Origin: JAYEHK01 sp034659475
GTDB lineage: Bacteria > Bacillota > Syntrophomonadia > Syntrophomonadales > Syntrophomonadaceae
Direction of reading: 5' to 3'
Assembly (NCBI GenBank): GCA_034659475.1
Contig: JAYEHK010000058.1
Location: forward strand, 1-53,331
DNA length: 53,331 bases
The translations under genes were made by a program, and so were the position numbers. The notes beneath the pieces are model-generated. The model was not told where the DNA came from, did no database searches, and saw only the letters and a list, made by a program, of their open reading frames with translations. The stretch's first letter is position 1. Every line of letters starts with the position of its first letter. This document shows, one piece after another, positions 45,428 through 53,331 of the stretch.

Positions 45428-45584
45428 TCATCTTATGGTAACATACTTAACCGCTGCCTGTTTGCCGACTCTGACCGCTTCGATGGCAGCGTTTAGAACA
45501 AGAAGGTGTGTTTGTTCGGATATACCGCCAATATTCTGTGCTAGATTAGAGATATCTTCAGCAACACCAGTCTGTGCAATCGTT
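45428..45584 (-). pseudogene. Methyl-accepting chemotaxis protein fragment
   Basis: On the minus strand about 50 codons encode GGISEQTHLLVLNAAIEAVR, preceded by VAEDISNLAQNI. This is the hairpin tip of an MCP signalling domain (usually ISEQTNLLALNAAIEAAR). The frame is closed just upstream and ends after VKYVTIR. Nothing else of the receptor remains. Confidence 0.8.
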
Positions 45585-45894
45585 TAGCCTCTCGATAAAA
45601 ATGCCTGAAGGCAAATATTTTAGTGCACCTTTTTTTACATTTTATCACAAGAAGGCTTTTTTTGTTAATCAGGGCGGCAAGCTTTTGTTTAAATATTTTT
45701 AAATACGTTCTGGTAAGTTTATAAGTTTTATAGATGACAGAAGGAAATCGTATTACAAAATGAGAAATACAATATGATATATAAAAGATAATCGAAGACA
45801 AACTATCCTGTGATTGTTTGTGGGGGAAATGCAAGAGCAGAACGATCTGTTTGAACCAGTAAAGGATACAATGATCCTATAGGGAGGGGTAATA
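45585..45894. other. AT-rich upstream region of the GGDEF/HD-GYP gene
   Basis: Non-coding. It contains a TTTTATCAC-rich stretch and, near the end, the AGGGAGGGG binding site of the next gene. No promoter is clear. Confidence 0.4.
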
Positions 45895-48573
45895 ATGGAG
45901 GATATAAATACCCAATCATGGTTAACCTGGTTTAATTCTTCTCCGGATGCGCTCATGATCATTGATAGAGATCAACGCGTAATCGTATGGAATAAAGTCA
46001 TGGAAACATTAACAGGAATTCCCTCTGAACAGGTACTGGGACGAAAAGACTATTTGCATGCCCTGCTTATTTATGGCGAACCGGGTCCTTGGCTGGTTAA
46101 TCTGGTGATTGATCCGAGCTTGGAAAAGGATTATCACGGTAACCTCACTAGGGAAGGGGAGGTATATCATTCACGAGGTCATCTTACGATGAATGGAAAA
46201 GAATTTTACTTTTGGGCGAATGCATCACCAATAAGAGATGAACAGGGGGAGATCATTGGGGCGACAGAAACGATCAGGGATATGACAACGATTGAGGGCT
46301 TGCGTCATGAGTCCCAGGCTGCCAATGAACAATTAGAGGCGGCTTTTGAAGAGTTAATGGCGATAGAGGAAGAACTACGACAGCAGTACGAAGATCTTCA
46401 ATACACCGAGCGTATTATGCGTGAATCAGAAAGAAGGGTTCGCAACCTTCTGGAGAGCGTTCATATGGTTGCAGTTATTCTCGATATGAATAAGAAAGTT
46501 ACGTTTATTAATCATTATGCGTTGCAGCTTACCGGATGGACAGAAGTGGAAGTTATCGGACAGTCTTATATGAAGATCTTTTTTGGGCAGCGTCACTGGG
46601 AAGCTGTCGATGAATGGGTTAATCGTGGGCTTTATGGAGAAGAAACTGTGCAGTATGGGAGTGTACCCAGCCAATTACGTAATGGAGAGATCAGGTATAT
46701 TGACTGGAACAGCACGGTACTGTTTGATAGCGAAGGGAACCGAGAAGGTGTTGCGATTCTGGGAAATGACGTGACGGAAAGAGTCGTGGCGGCGGCTGAA
46801 CTTCGCAAACAATTAAATTATACCAACACACTGATAGATAATATGAATGAACTTTTTTATACCTATAATAACGATATGCACATGACCTTTATCAATAAAA
46901 AATCCAATGAGGTTTTGGGGTACAGTCCAGAAGAGTTAATTGGCACATCTCCAAGTGATCACATGTTTCCCAAGAAGGAATGGGAATGGATCGGACCAAA
47001 GGTAATGCAACGGTTACAGGAAGGGGTACCCGAGAATTATGTAATTCCTGTACGGCATCGGGACGGGAGACAAAAATATCTTAAGATCAACTCAACACCG
47101 ATTATTGAAGAAGGACAAATCACGGGTGCAATGGTACTGGCAGATGATATTACAGAGGAAACAAAAGTGGCGAATGCACTCCGCAGTAGCGAGCAAAATC
47201 TGCGTCGCATTACGGATAATATGATGGATTTGATAAGTGAAATCGATATTTATGGAAACCTGATCTATGCGAGTCCGTCCCATTTTACAGTTCTGGGTTA
47301 TGACGCGTCAGCCATGGCAAAAATTATATTTCGCGATTTTGTACATCCCGAAGACCTTATACCGGCAAAAAATGAATTGAAAAAGGTGATAGAAAAAGGC
47401 ATAGTAAACAGTGCTCACCTTCGGTGTCAACATACCGATGGCCATTATGTATGGATGGAAACGGTGGGCAGTCCGATCTTACAGGATGGAAGAGTAACGG
47501 GGATCATTATGTCCAGTCGGGATATCACTGACCGGAAACGACTGGAACAGGATCTGCGGCAGATGAGTATCCAGGATGCCCTTACCCAATTACATAATCG
47601 GACTTATTTTGAGGAAGAACTCCAACGACTAAATGATGAATGTTATAACCCGGTGGGCATTATGGTGTTTGATCTAGATGGACTGAAGCTGGTTAATGAT
47701 ACCCTCGGCCACGATGCGGGAGACCGGTTGCTGATTAAAACAGCAGATATTCTGCGAAACTCTTTTCAAGTGGGTCATTTAATTTCCAGGGTGGGAGGAG
47801 ATGAATTTGCTGTACTTCTTCCGAATACAAAACGGGAAAAGATGGACCAAATTTGTTGGAATATTAATCTCACCATTGAAGCTTATAATCACCTCAATCC
47901 ACAGCTTCCACTTAGTTTGTCCCTTGGGATGGGTCTTCGGGAAGGCAGTGCGGGTTCTTTAAGAGATGTCTTTAAAGAAGCAGATGATGCCATGTATCGT
48001 AATAAATTATACAATAGCAAGAGTGCACATAGTGCAGTTGTTCAGACGTTGCTTAAAGCACTGGAAGCCAGAGATTTTATTACGGAAGGGCATGGGGAAC
48101 GAATGCAGCGTCTGGTTGTTTTATTGGGCACTGAACTGGGTATGAATGAGACGGAACTCACGACCTTACGTCTATTTGCTCATTTCCATGATATTGGTAA
48201 GGTTGGCGTGCCAGATCGGATTTTGTTTAAAGAAGCAGCTTTGACCAGAGAGGAATATGAAGAAATGAAACGCCATTGTGAGATTGGTAAACGGATCGCC
48301 CTGGCTTCGCCTGAATTAACATCTATCGCAGATCTCATCCTCATGCATCATGAATGGTGGAATGGAAATGGTTATCCCCTACATTTATCTGGCGAACGGA
48401 TTCCCATGGAATGTCGTATTCTTGCATTAACGGATGCCTATGATGCCATGACCAGCGACCGTCCTTACCGCGCAGCCATGTCCTCCGAAGCAGCCAAGGA
48501 TGAAATCCGTCGTTGCGCCGGAACGCAGTTTGACCCTTATCTGTCAGGTATCTTTCTTGATTTACTTGAATGA
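45895..48573 (+). CDS. PAS-PAS-PAS-PAS-GGDEF-HD-GYP signalling protein
   Basis: This 892-residue, apparently cytoplasmic protein has four PAS domains (about residues 8-145, 180-300, 310-425 and 435-560). A coiled coil (about 140-185) separates the first two. A GGDEF domain (about 570-720) and an HD-GYP domain (about 730-892) follow. The cyclase signature GGDEF is intact in RVGGDEFAVLL, and the phosphodiesterase has HFHDIGKVGVPD and HHEWWNGNGYP. It could therefore both make and degrade cyclic di-GMP, or respond to it, under PAS control. In HD-GYP enzymes HHExxDGxGYP is usual; here Asn replaces the Asp. AGGGAGGGG precedes the ATG. It is probably monocistronic. Confidence 0.93.
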   Translation: MEDINTQSWLTWFNSSPDALMIIDRDQRVIVWNKVMETLTGIPSEQVLGRKDYLHALLIYGEPGPWLVNLVIDPSLEKDYHGNLTREGEVYHSRGHLTMNGKEFYFWANASPIRDEQGEIIGATETIRDMTTIEGLRHESQAANEQLEAAFEELMAIEEELRQQYEDLQYTERIMRESERRVRNLLESVHMVAVILDMNKKVTFINHYALQLTGWTEVEVIGQSYMKIFFGQRHWEAVDEWVNRGLYGEETVQYGSVPSQLRNGEIRYIDWNSTVLFDSEGNREGVAILGNDVTERVVAAAELRKQLNYTNTLIDNMNELFYTYNNDMHMTFINKKSNEVLGYSPEELIGTSPSDHMFPKKEWEWIGPKVMQRLQEGVPENYVIPVRHRDGRQKYLKINSTPIIEEGQITGAMVLADDITEETKVANALRSSEQNLRRITDNMMDLISEIDIYGNLIYASPSHFTVLGYDASAMAKIIFRDFVHPEDLIPAKNELKKVIEKGIVNSAHLRCQHTDGHYVWMETVGSPILQDGRVTGIIMSSRDITDRKRLEQDLRQMSIQDALTQLHNRTYFEEELQRLNDECYNPVGIMVFDLDGLKLVNDTLGHDAGDRLLIKTADILRNSFQVGHLISRVGGDEFAVLLPNTKREKMDQICWNINLTIEAYNHLNPQLPLSLSLGMGLREGSAGSLRDVFKEADDAMYRNKLYNSKSAHSAVVQTLLKALEARDFITEGHGERMQRLVVLLGTELGMNETELTTLRLFAHFHDIGKVGVPDRILFKEAALTREEYEEMKRHCEIGKRIALASPELTSIADLILMHHEWWNGNGYPLHLSGERIPMECRILALTDAYDAMTSDRPYRAAMSSEAAKDEIRRCAGTQFDPYLSGIFLDLLE

Positions 48574-48583
48574 CAATAGTTAA

Positions 48584-48900
48584 TTAGAAAATAGGTTGAG
48601 TATAAGCGGAATTATTAGTTGGACAGTTGGTTAGTTGGACAGTTGGAACGTTGAAGTGGGTTAATTAGAAAATAGGTTGAATAGACACACCCTAACGGGT
48701 ACCACTGATGTTCCCTACGGTCACTATTAAGGACGCGGACTTTCTGGACTTACGCAGACCTTTTTTGTAAGGGGTAAGGGGTGAGGAGTGAGGAGTGAGG
48801 ACAATGCATTGCCATAGCGCCTGACGCCTGACGCCTAACGCCTAACGCCTAACTAATTTCCATCGGTGGTTGTGGCCTGCGGCCTTGGAGGGTTCCCCTG
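48584..48900 (+). repeat. Composite intergenic repeat, long copy D
   Basis: Same order and orientation as copy C but diverged: TTAGAAAATAGGTTGAG, TTGGACAG-type units, a second copy of the start motif, ACGGGTACCACTGATG, then GGGGTGAGGAG units and at least five CCTAACG/CCTGACG heptamers, ending with GGTGGTTGTGGCCTGCGGCC. It fills almost the whole gap before the ParA-like gene. Confidence 0.9.
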
Positions 48901-48947
48901 CGAAAAGGAATATTTCAGTGCTTTCAAAAGTTATGAGGTGATTTAGC

Positions 48948-49808
48948 ATGCCCCTTACAATAAGTATTATTAATCTAAAGGGTGGTGTGGGAAAAACCAC
49001 GCTGACGACAGCTATGGCAGAATTTATGGCAGTGCAGCATCAGCTTAAGGTGCTGGTCATGGATCTTGATCCCCAGACCAATGCTACCGTCAGCCTGATG
49101 GATGAATATGAATGGAAAAAACGCAATATTAAAGGACAAACAATCATGCAAATCTTTAAGGATAGACTCGCCCATCAGCGAGAATTTTCAGCGAAAGAGT
49201 CCATCGTGAGGTCTGTCTCCAACATCGGAGGGGGAATAAAAGGACTCGATTTACTTCCCTCCAGCCTGGATTTAATCGATATTCAAGATAAAATTGGTTG
49301 GATTCCGTCTAACGGCATCTTCTGTCAGCGTCCCATTACCCTGTTGGGGGAAGCGATGGCAGAGGCAATGAATGACTACGATGTTGTGCTCATTGATTGC
49401 CCACCCAATCTTGGCCTGATCACACAAAATGGCCTTGTGCTAAGTCAGTACTATCTGATTCCGGTGCTTCCAGATGTATTATCTACCTATGGAATCCCAC
49501 AGATTGTCAACCGGGTGAAAAGGTTGCAAAAGGAAACCGGTATCCCCATTGAACCGATGGGGGTGGTGATCAATCGTTATCGACAAAAGAGTAAGCTTCA
49601 CTTGGCACAAACGAAAATTTTACAACAAGAAGCAGAAAAGGGTGGTTACAAAAGGGTGTTTGAGGTCATTATCCCTGAAGCTTCAAGGGCAGCGGCTGCC
49701 ATGGATTATACCCTGGAGGTTAATACCCTACATGATAAATACAGTTATGATGCACCCTACAAACAATACAAACAACTGGCCGAGGAGGTATTGCAATATG
49801 GCAGCTAA
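48948..49808 (+). CDS. ParA/Soj-family ATPase
   Basis: This 286-residue ATPase has the deviant Walker A KGGVGKTT at its N-terminus, VMDLDPQTNATVSL and the Walker B-like DVVLIDCPPNLGLIT. The family positions plasmids, chromosomes or large protein complexes by forming ATP-dependent patterns. An insert around residues 45-105 makes it longer than minimal Soj proteins. GAGGTG precedes the ATG. The stop overlaps the next gene by 11 bp. No parS-like sites or typical ParB gene are present, so this is more likely an orphan positioning or mobile-element-derived system than the main chromosome partition locus. Confidence 0.9.
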   Translation: MPLTISIINLKGGVGKTTLTTAMAEFMAVQHQLKVLVMDLDPQTNATVSLMDEYEWKKRNIKGQTIMQIFKDRLAHQREFSAKESIVRSVSNIGGGIKGLDLLPSSLDLIDIQDKIGWIPSNGIFCQRPITLLGEAMAEAMNDYDVVLIDCPPNLGLITQNGLVLSQYYLIPVLPDVLSTYGIPQIVNRVKRLQKETGIPIEPMGVVINRYRQKSKLHLAQTKILQQEAEKGGYKRVFEVIIPEASRAAAAMDYTLEVNTLHDKYSYDAPYKQYKQLAEEVLQYGS

Positions 49809-50205
49809 TGATATCAGTAAGGTTATGGCAGAGTTTTTACGTTTGCTGGCGGGTGAAGTGGAAAGCAATCAAGCGCTGGCCAAAAGATTATCCGTTCCCT
49901 TTACCGAGTACATTAATCAGTTGCCTGATAAGGCACCTGTATCCCCGCGTATTCCCAAACAAAAAACCGAAAAAGCAATTGTCCCAGAGGGCTTTGATCC
50001 CTTTGCCATCTATTATGAACAGGGTAGTGTGGGACTGCTTGCTGCATTATCTGATAAAGATCCCGCTATCCTCAAAGCAATTCTCTCCCATTTTGCCTTA
50101 GATCCCACCCGCAGTTACACCCGTTGGCGCAAACAGGAAAGGCTCGCTGAATTCATTGTCCAGAGAGTTAAAGCCATGAGCACCAAAGGCAGCGCCTTCA
50201 GATGA
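49798..50205 (+). CDS. Small partner of the ParA-like ATPase
   Basis: This 135-residue protein of unknown family starts at ATG 49798, inside the ParA-like gene, behind GAGGAGGT. It has an N-terminal helix (ISKVMAEFLRLLAGEVESN), a Pro/Lys-rich linker and a C-terminal helical part (DPTRSYTRWRKQERLAEFIV) that could bind DNA or the ATPase. Coupled translation suggests a ParB-like or adaptor role (inference). Its TGA stop is the first triplet of a REP element, so its original C-terminus may have been a little different. Confidence 0.75.
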   Translation: MAANDISKVMAEFLRLLAGEVESNQALAKRLSVPFTEYINQLPDKAPVSPRIPKQKTEKAIVPEGFDPFAIYYEQGSVGLLAALSDKDPAILKAILSHFALDPTRSYTRWRKQERLAEFIVQRVKAMSTKGSAFR

Positions 50206-50231
50206 CACAGGGGGACGGTCTTGGTGTGTCA
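50203..50231 (+). repeat. REP-like palindrome, TGACACA type
   Basis: TGACACA and TGTGTCA ends enclose GGGGGACGGTC. The first three bases are the stop codon of the ParA partner gene. It pairs with the inverted copy 80 bp downstream. Confidence 0.9.
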
Positions 50232-50311
50232 TTTTATTATATGAATGGATCGGTTTCAATCGATAGCCCAGATGCTGAAGGAAAGTATAATAAATCTGTT
50301 ATAACTCAAAA

Positions 50312-50340
50312 TGACACACCAAGACCGTCCCCCTGTGTCA
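50312..50340 (-). repeat. REP-like palindrome, inverted copy
   Basis: This is an exact inverted copy of 50203-50231. The two flank an 80-bp spacer, a REPIN-like arrangement that could fold into one long hairpin. Confidence 0.9.
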
Positions 50341-50359
50341 TCTGAAAGGAGAATGATAA

Positions 50360-50833
50360 ATGTATAGCAATATGAGAAGACAAGAAAGGCAATTGGGAAC
50401 ACCAGAGGGAATAGACGTGTTAGAAAAAGGCGAATATGGAGTGCTATCCACACTCGACTCGGAAGGGAATCCGTATGGTGTGCCACTAAATTACGTGTAC
50501 AGCGATGAATGCATCTATTTCCATTGTGCACTGGAAGGACAAAAAATAGACAACATCAAAAATGACAGCCGGGTTTCATTCTGTGTAGTCGGCAATACGC
50601 AGGTTGTTCCCGAAAAATTCACTTCCCATTATGTAAGCGTAATCATATTTGGTAAAGCAGCAGAAATGCATGAAGAAGAAAAAGAGAATGCCTTGATGGC
50701 GTTAATTGAAAAGTACTCGAGCGATTATATTGGAGCAGGCAGGCAGTATGCGAAAAAAGCATTAAAGAAGACAGGGGTCTACAAAATTAAGATAGAACAT
50801 TTCACAGCAAAGGCTAATCCAAAAAGAGATTAA
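50360..50833 (+). CDS. PNPOx-fold flavoprotein, NimA-like
   Basis: This 157-residue protein has the split-barrel flavin-binding fold: the start GEYGVLSTLDSEGNPYGVPL, YFHCALEGQKIDNIKND and SFCVVGNTQVVPEKFTSHY, as in the 5-nitroimidazole-reductase-like (NimA) group. Such proteins bind FMN, haem or F420; the reaction here is unknown. AAAGGAG precedes the ATG. The inverted REP pair lies just upstream. Confidence 0.88.
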   Translation: MYSNMRRQERQLGTPEGIDVLEKGEYGVLSTLDSEGNPYGVPLNYVYSDECIYFHCALEGQKIDNIKNDSRVSFCVVGNTQVVPEKFTSHYVSVIIFGKAAEMHEEEKENALMALIEKYSSDYIGAGRQYAKKALKKTGVYKIKIEHFTAKANPKRD

Positions 50834-51221
50834 CGTGTTCAAAGGATCGACCCCCTTTGTCATATTTTTATTACGGGAATATATGTTAATAAAATTTATT
50901 ATATTACGAATAATGGTTGACATAAAGATCACTTAATGATATTTATTAATATATAACATTCGTTTTAAAAAAAATCTGATTTGAAATATTTTGCAATGCT
51001 ATTTTCGAAATACAAAAAGATGCATTCGGAATGTTTTGTAGAATGCTGGTATGATTAAAAAAACTAATATTTCTGATAGGATAAGACGAATCTTCCAGGG
51101 CATGCGCTTTAAGCATTTGTAATATCGTTTTCATCATTTCGCTTTTATCAGGGAGAAGGGTGATTTTAGTTTGTAGACTTGACGAAATAACATAATAAAT
51201 TTTCAAGGGGGTTACTGTATT
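50834..51221. other. Intergenic region before acyl-CoA ligase
   Basis: An imperfect hairpin with CAAAGG and CCCTTTG arms and a T run (about 50840-50870) probably terminates the flavoprotein transcript. The rest is AT-rich, with no gene recognised. Confidence 0.45.
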
Positions 51222-53060
51222 ATGAACGATCAAGAACGGTATCAACAAGAGTTTGACGCTTACCTGGACAGGGAAAAGCACCTGGCACTCATGGTGCGGA
51301 GTCGAGTAGAAAAGTATGGCGATACGAAAATCGCAGTAAGGCATAAGCCTTATGGAGAATGGATCGCTTATACCTGGAAGCAATTTGGCGATATGATAGA
51401 CGATACCGCCAAAGGGTTGCTGGAACTAGGGGTTCAGGAAGAGGACATGGTGGGGATTTTTGCGAATAACCGGGTTGAATGGGCTGTTTCGGATTATGCC
51501 AGTTTTTCAATTCGTGCAGCATCTGTGCCGGTTTATGCCACGAACTCTGCCAAAGAACTGGAGTACATTGTAAACCATGCTGAAATTACAGTGCTTTTTG
51601 TCGGCAATCAGACGCAATATGACAATGCCATGATTATTTTCAAAGAATCCAGGTTCCTGAAAAAAGTCATTGTTTATGACAAAACAGCTACCATTGAGCA
51701 GAGCGATGATGTCATGTACTTTGAAGATTTTATGGCTATGGGGAGAGCATCCAATCAACAGAAGGAGCTTGAAAAGCGTCTGGCTAAGGTGGATTCAGAA
51801 GATCTATCCACCCTTATTTACACCTCGGGAACTACTGGCGAACCAAAAGGGGTTATGCTTACACATAAAGCCTGGTTTGCAATGTTATTTGGAACCGGTT
51901 ATCATATCCCAATTACAGAAGATGATGTTAATCTGGCATTTTTACCCCTTTCTCACGTATTTGAGCGGGCCTGGAGTTATCACATTCTCTGCGGTAACGG
52001 TCAGGTAGACTATTGTCATGACACCAAGGCGCTAAACGACTTCCTGTTGGAGTCCCGTCCACACTATATGTGCAGTGTGCCAAGGCTGTGGGAAAAGATT
52101 TATGCAAAAGTTCAGGAAGGTATTCACAGCGCACCGGAAGAACAACAAAAGCAATTTGCAGGAGCGCTTAAAATAGGCGGAATTGTGAATAGATTAAAAC
52201 GAGATCAAAAACCCATTCCAGCAGAGCTGCAGGCTCAGTATGATAAGGCGGATGAAATGGTTCTGAGTAAGATTCGGGCCATTTTTGGTGGACGCAACAA
52301 GGTGTACAATTGTGGTGGCGCTGCTTTTTCCGGAGAGATCTCTGAGTTCTTCTTCAATGCCGGCGTTCTTTTATTACAGGGCTATGGCATGACAGAATGT
52401 TTTGTTATTACAGTTGCCAATCCCACGCATAATAAATTTGGTACCTGTGGTCCAGTTGTGCCATTGATGGATGTTCGTATTTCACCTGAAGGCGAAATCC
52501 AGGCTAAGGGTCTCAGCATGATGAAGGGGTATTATAAGAATCCCGAATTGACCAAAGAATCACTTACAGAAGATGGTTATATGAAGACCGGCGATGTTGG
52601 CTTTATTGATGATGAGGGTTACATTACCATAACCGACCGGATCAAAGACCTCATGAAGACTTCTGGTGGAAAATATATTGCTCCGCAGATGATTGAGACG
52701 CTCTTAAAAGAAGACTTCTATTTTGAAGACGTTGCTACCATTGGGGATGGCCGAAAATATGTATCTGCCTTAGTCGTTCCAACCTATGAGGCGCTGGAAG
52801 GCTATGCACAGAAGAGTGGTATTACCTATTCTTCTATGGAAGAACTATTGAAGAAACCAGAGATCATTCAATTCTACAGAGACAGAATAGATCATCAGAC
52901 CAAAGAGCTGGGGCGTGTAGAACAGGTTAAGAAGTTTACCCTCCTGCCCAATCCCTTTACCCAGGAAACCGGCGAAGTAACAGCTACCGGTAAAATCAAA
53001 CGAAAAGCAATCAGTGAGAAATATAAGGACGTTATCGAAGCGATGTACGTTGAAAACTAA
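51222..53060 (+). CDS. Long-chain acyl-CoA synthetase (AMP-forming)
   Basis: This 612-residue ligase is related to the FadD15/LC-FACS branch. Motifs are YTSGTTGEPKGVMLTHKAW (about residue 200), LPLSHVFERAW, the adenine-binding GYGMTECF, MKTGDVGFIDDEGY, DRIKDLMKTSGGKYI and a terminal TATGKIKRK with the adenylation lysine. It activates fatty acids to CoA esters. It resembles the ligase at 16943 in layout but the two are clearly diverged. CAAGGGGG precedes the ATG. It is monocistronic, ending in a perfect terminator. Confidence 0.94.
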   Translation: MNDQERYQQEFDAYLDREKHLALMVRSRVEKYGDTKIAVRHKPYGEWIAYTWKQFGDMIDDTAKGLLELGVQEEDMVGIFANNRVEWAVSDYASFSIRAASVPVYATNSAKELEYIVNHAEITVLFVGNQTQYDNAMIIFKESRFLKKVIVYDKTATIEQSDDVMYFEDFMAMGRASNQQKELEKRLAKVDSEDLSTLIYTSGTTGEPKGVMLTHKAWFAMLFGTGYHIPITEDDVNLAFLPLSHVFERAWSYHILCGNGQVDYCHDTKALNDFLLESRPHYMCSVPRLWEKIYAKVQEGIHSAPEEQQKQFAGALKIGGIVNRLKRDQKPIPAELQAQYDKADEMVLSKIRAIFGGRNKVYNCGGAAFSGEISEFFFNAGVLLLQGYGMTECFVITVANPTHNKFGTCGPVVPLMDVRISPEGEIQAKGLSMMKGYYKNPELTKESLTEDGYMKTGDVGFIDDEGYITITDRIKDLMKTSGGKYIAPQMIETLLKEDFYFEDVATIGDGRKYVSALVVPTYEALEGYAQKSGITYSSMEELLKKPEIIQFYRDRIDHQTKELGRVEQVKKFTLLPNPFTQETGEVTATGKIKRKAISEKYKDVIEAMYVEN

Positions 53061-53074
53061 ATCTGTCTAAATTC

Positions 53075-53111
53075 AAAAGAGGGAGCGACGTTTATCGTCG
53101 CTCCCTCTTTT
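53075..53111 (+). terminator. Rho-independent terminator
   Basis: A 16-bp stem (AAAAGAGGGAGCGACG and CGTCGCTCCCTCTTTT) with a 5-nt loop and a terminal T run lies 14 bp after the ligase stop codon. Confidence 0.95.
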
Positions 53112-53254
53112 AATTATGTTATACGCTATGCTTCTCAAGCAGGTCCGTTAACCAACAATTCTTGATTATGATGGCAAATATTTAATTTGATTCATGTTTT
53201 GATTCATCATTGTTCATATGGTAAAATATACAAAATAAGAGACGCGCATTGGGA

Positions 53255-53283
53255 TGACACAGGGGGACGGTCTTGGTGTGTCA
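53255..53283 (+). repeat. REP-like palindrome, TGACACA type
   Basis: Identical to the element at 50203-50231. It is followed by TTTTT and non-coding sequence up to the window edge. Confidence 0.9.
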
Positions 53284-53331
53284 TTTTTAAGCTAGATTTA
53301 CTGATGATCCGAGATTAACAAAAAAATGACA

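Noticed and set aside
45541..45834. A 97-codon minus-strand frame.
   Set aside because: Low-complexity residues in AT-rich sequence; the recognisable part here is the chemoreceptor remnant in another frame.
48800..48860. Tandem CCTAACG/CCTGACG units resembling a CRISPR or telomere-like array.
   Set aside because: Units are 7 bp with no spacers and form one arm of a hairpin in the composite repeat; no cas genes or chromosome end.
49642..49797. N-terminal extension of the ParA partner gene to 49642.
   Set aside because: It overlaps ParA coding sequence in another frame; GAGGAGGT before ATG 49798 fixes the start.

Overview
The window looks like a chromosomal stretch of an anaerobic, low-to-middle GC Firmicute (Clostridia; the Peptococcaceae or Syntrophomonas-type groups are a guess). 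The evidence is strong AGGAGG ribosome binding sites, frequent GTG/TTG starts, a 2-hydroxyacyl-CoA dehydratase system, a group B-like [FeFe] hydrogenase, a BlaI/M56 pair, a YkvI-type carrier and sigma-54 control of catabolism. No rRNA, tRNA or CRISPR array was recognised.

Layout. (1) 1-4956 is the ruin of a very large secreted adhesin (LamG, cadherin-like, PA14, fibronectin III and InlB-type repeats) broken by frameshifts and a nonsense codon. (2) 4946-18883 is the metabolic core. A PAS/AAA+/HTH sigma-54 activator is transcribed away from two operons, each preceded by a -24/-12 promoter. Operon one encodes the [4Fe-4S] activator ATPase and a membrane carrier. Operon two encodes both dehydratase subunits, a CoA-transferase, an acyl-CoA dehydrogenase and, probably, an acyl-CoA ligase. 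A group II intron with a nonsense-mutated reverse transcriptase sits directly behind the terminator of operon one. Together the genes could carry a 2-hydroxy acid through its CoA ester and enoyl-CoA to a saturated acyl-CoA. The substrate cannot be read from the sequence, and no ETF or 2-hydroxyacid dehydrogenase is present. (3) 18884-31655 is an accessory zone: M56/BlaI sensor-repressor with paired operators, a secreted DUF5050-like protein, two copies of a YdbC/PC4-like gene around a Phd/RelE-type toxin-antitoxin pair, an MFS exporter, a YibE/F protein, and broken hydrolase, DegV and hydantoinase genes. (4) 31875-41977 lies mostly on the minus strand: acyl-CoA ligase, a truncated NapH-like ferredoxin protein, an MBL hydrolase, lipoate ligase and lipoyl-domain dihydrolipoamide dehydrogenase, an AhpD-like protein and an [FeFe] hydrogenase. 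(5) 42481-53331 holds a MarR-MATE operon, TrhA, a PAS-GGDEF-HD-GYP protein, a ParA-type ATPase with a small partner, a flavin/PNPOx-like protein and a third acyl-CoA ligase.

Three overlying patterns stand out. First, about ten short palindromic REP-like elements are scattered through the right two thirds; two supply the stop codon of the adjacent gene and one caps a gene that has lost its N-terminus. Second, a composite intergenic element of about 300 bp, with internal 7-bp and 10-bp microrepeats, occurs in three long copies and one short copy, two of them inverted around the MarR-MATE operon. Third, decay is common: at least six loci carry nonsense codons, frameshifts or deletions. The best candidate for an interesting system is the sigma-54 regulated 2-hydroxyacyl-CoA dehydratase regulon. 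The most unusual DNA-level feature is the composite repeat.
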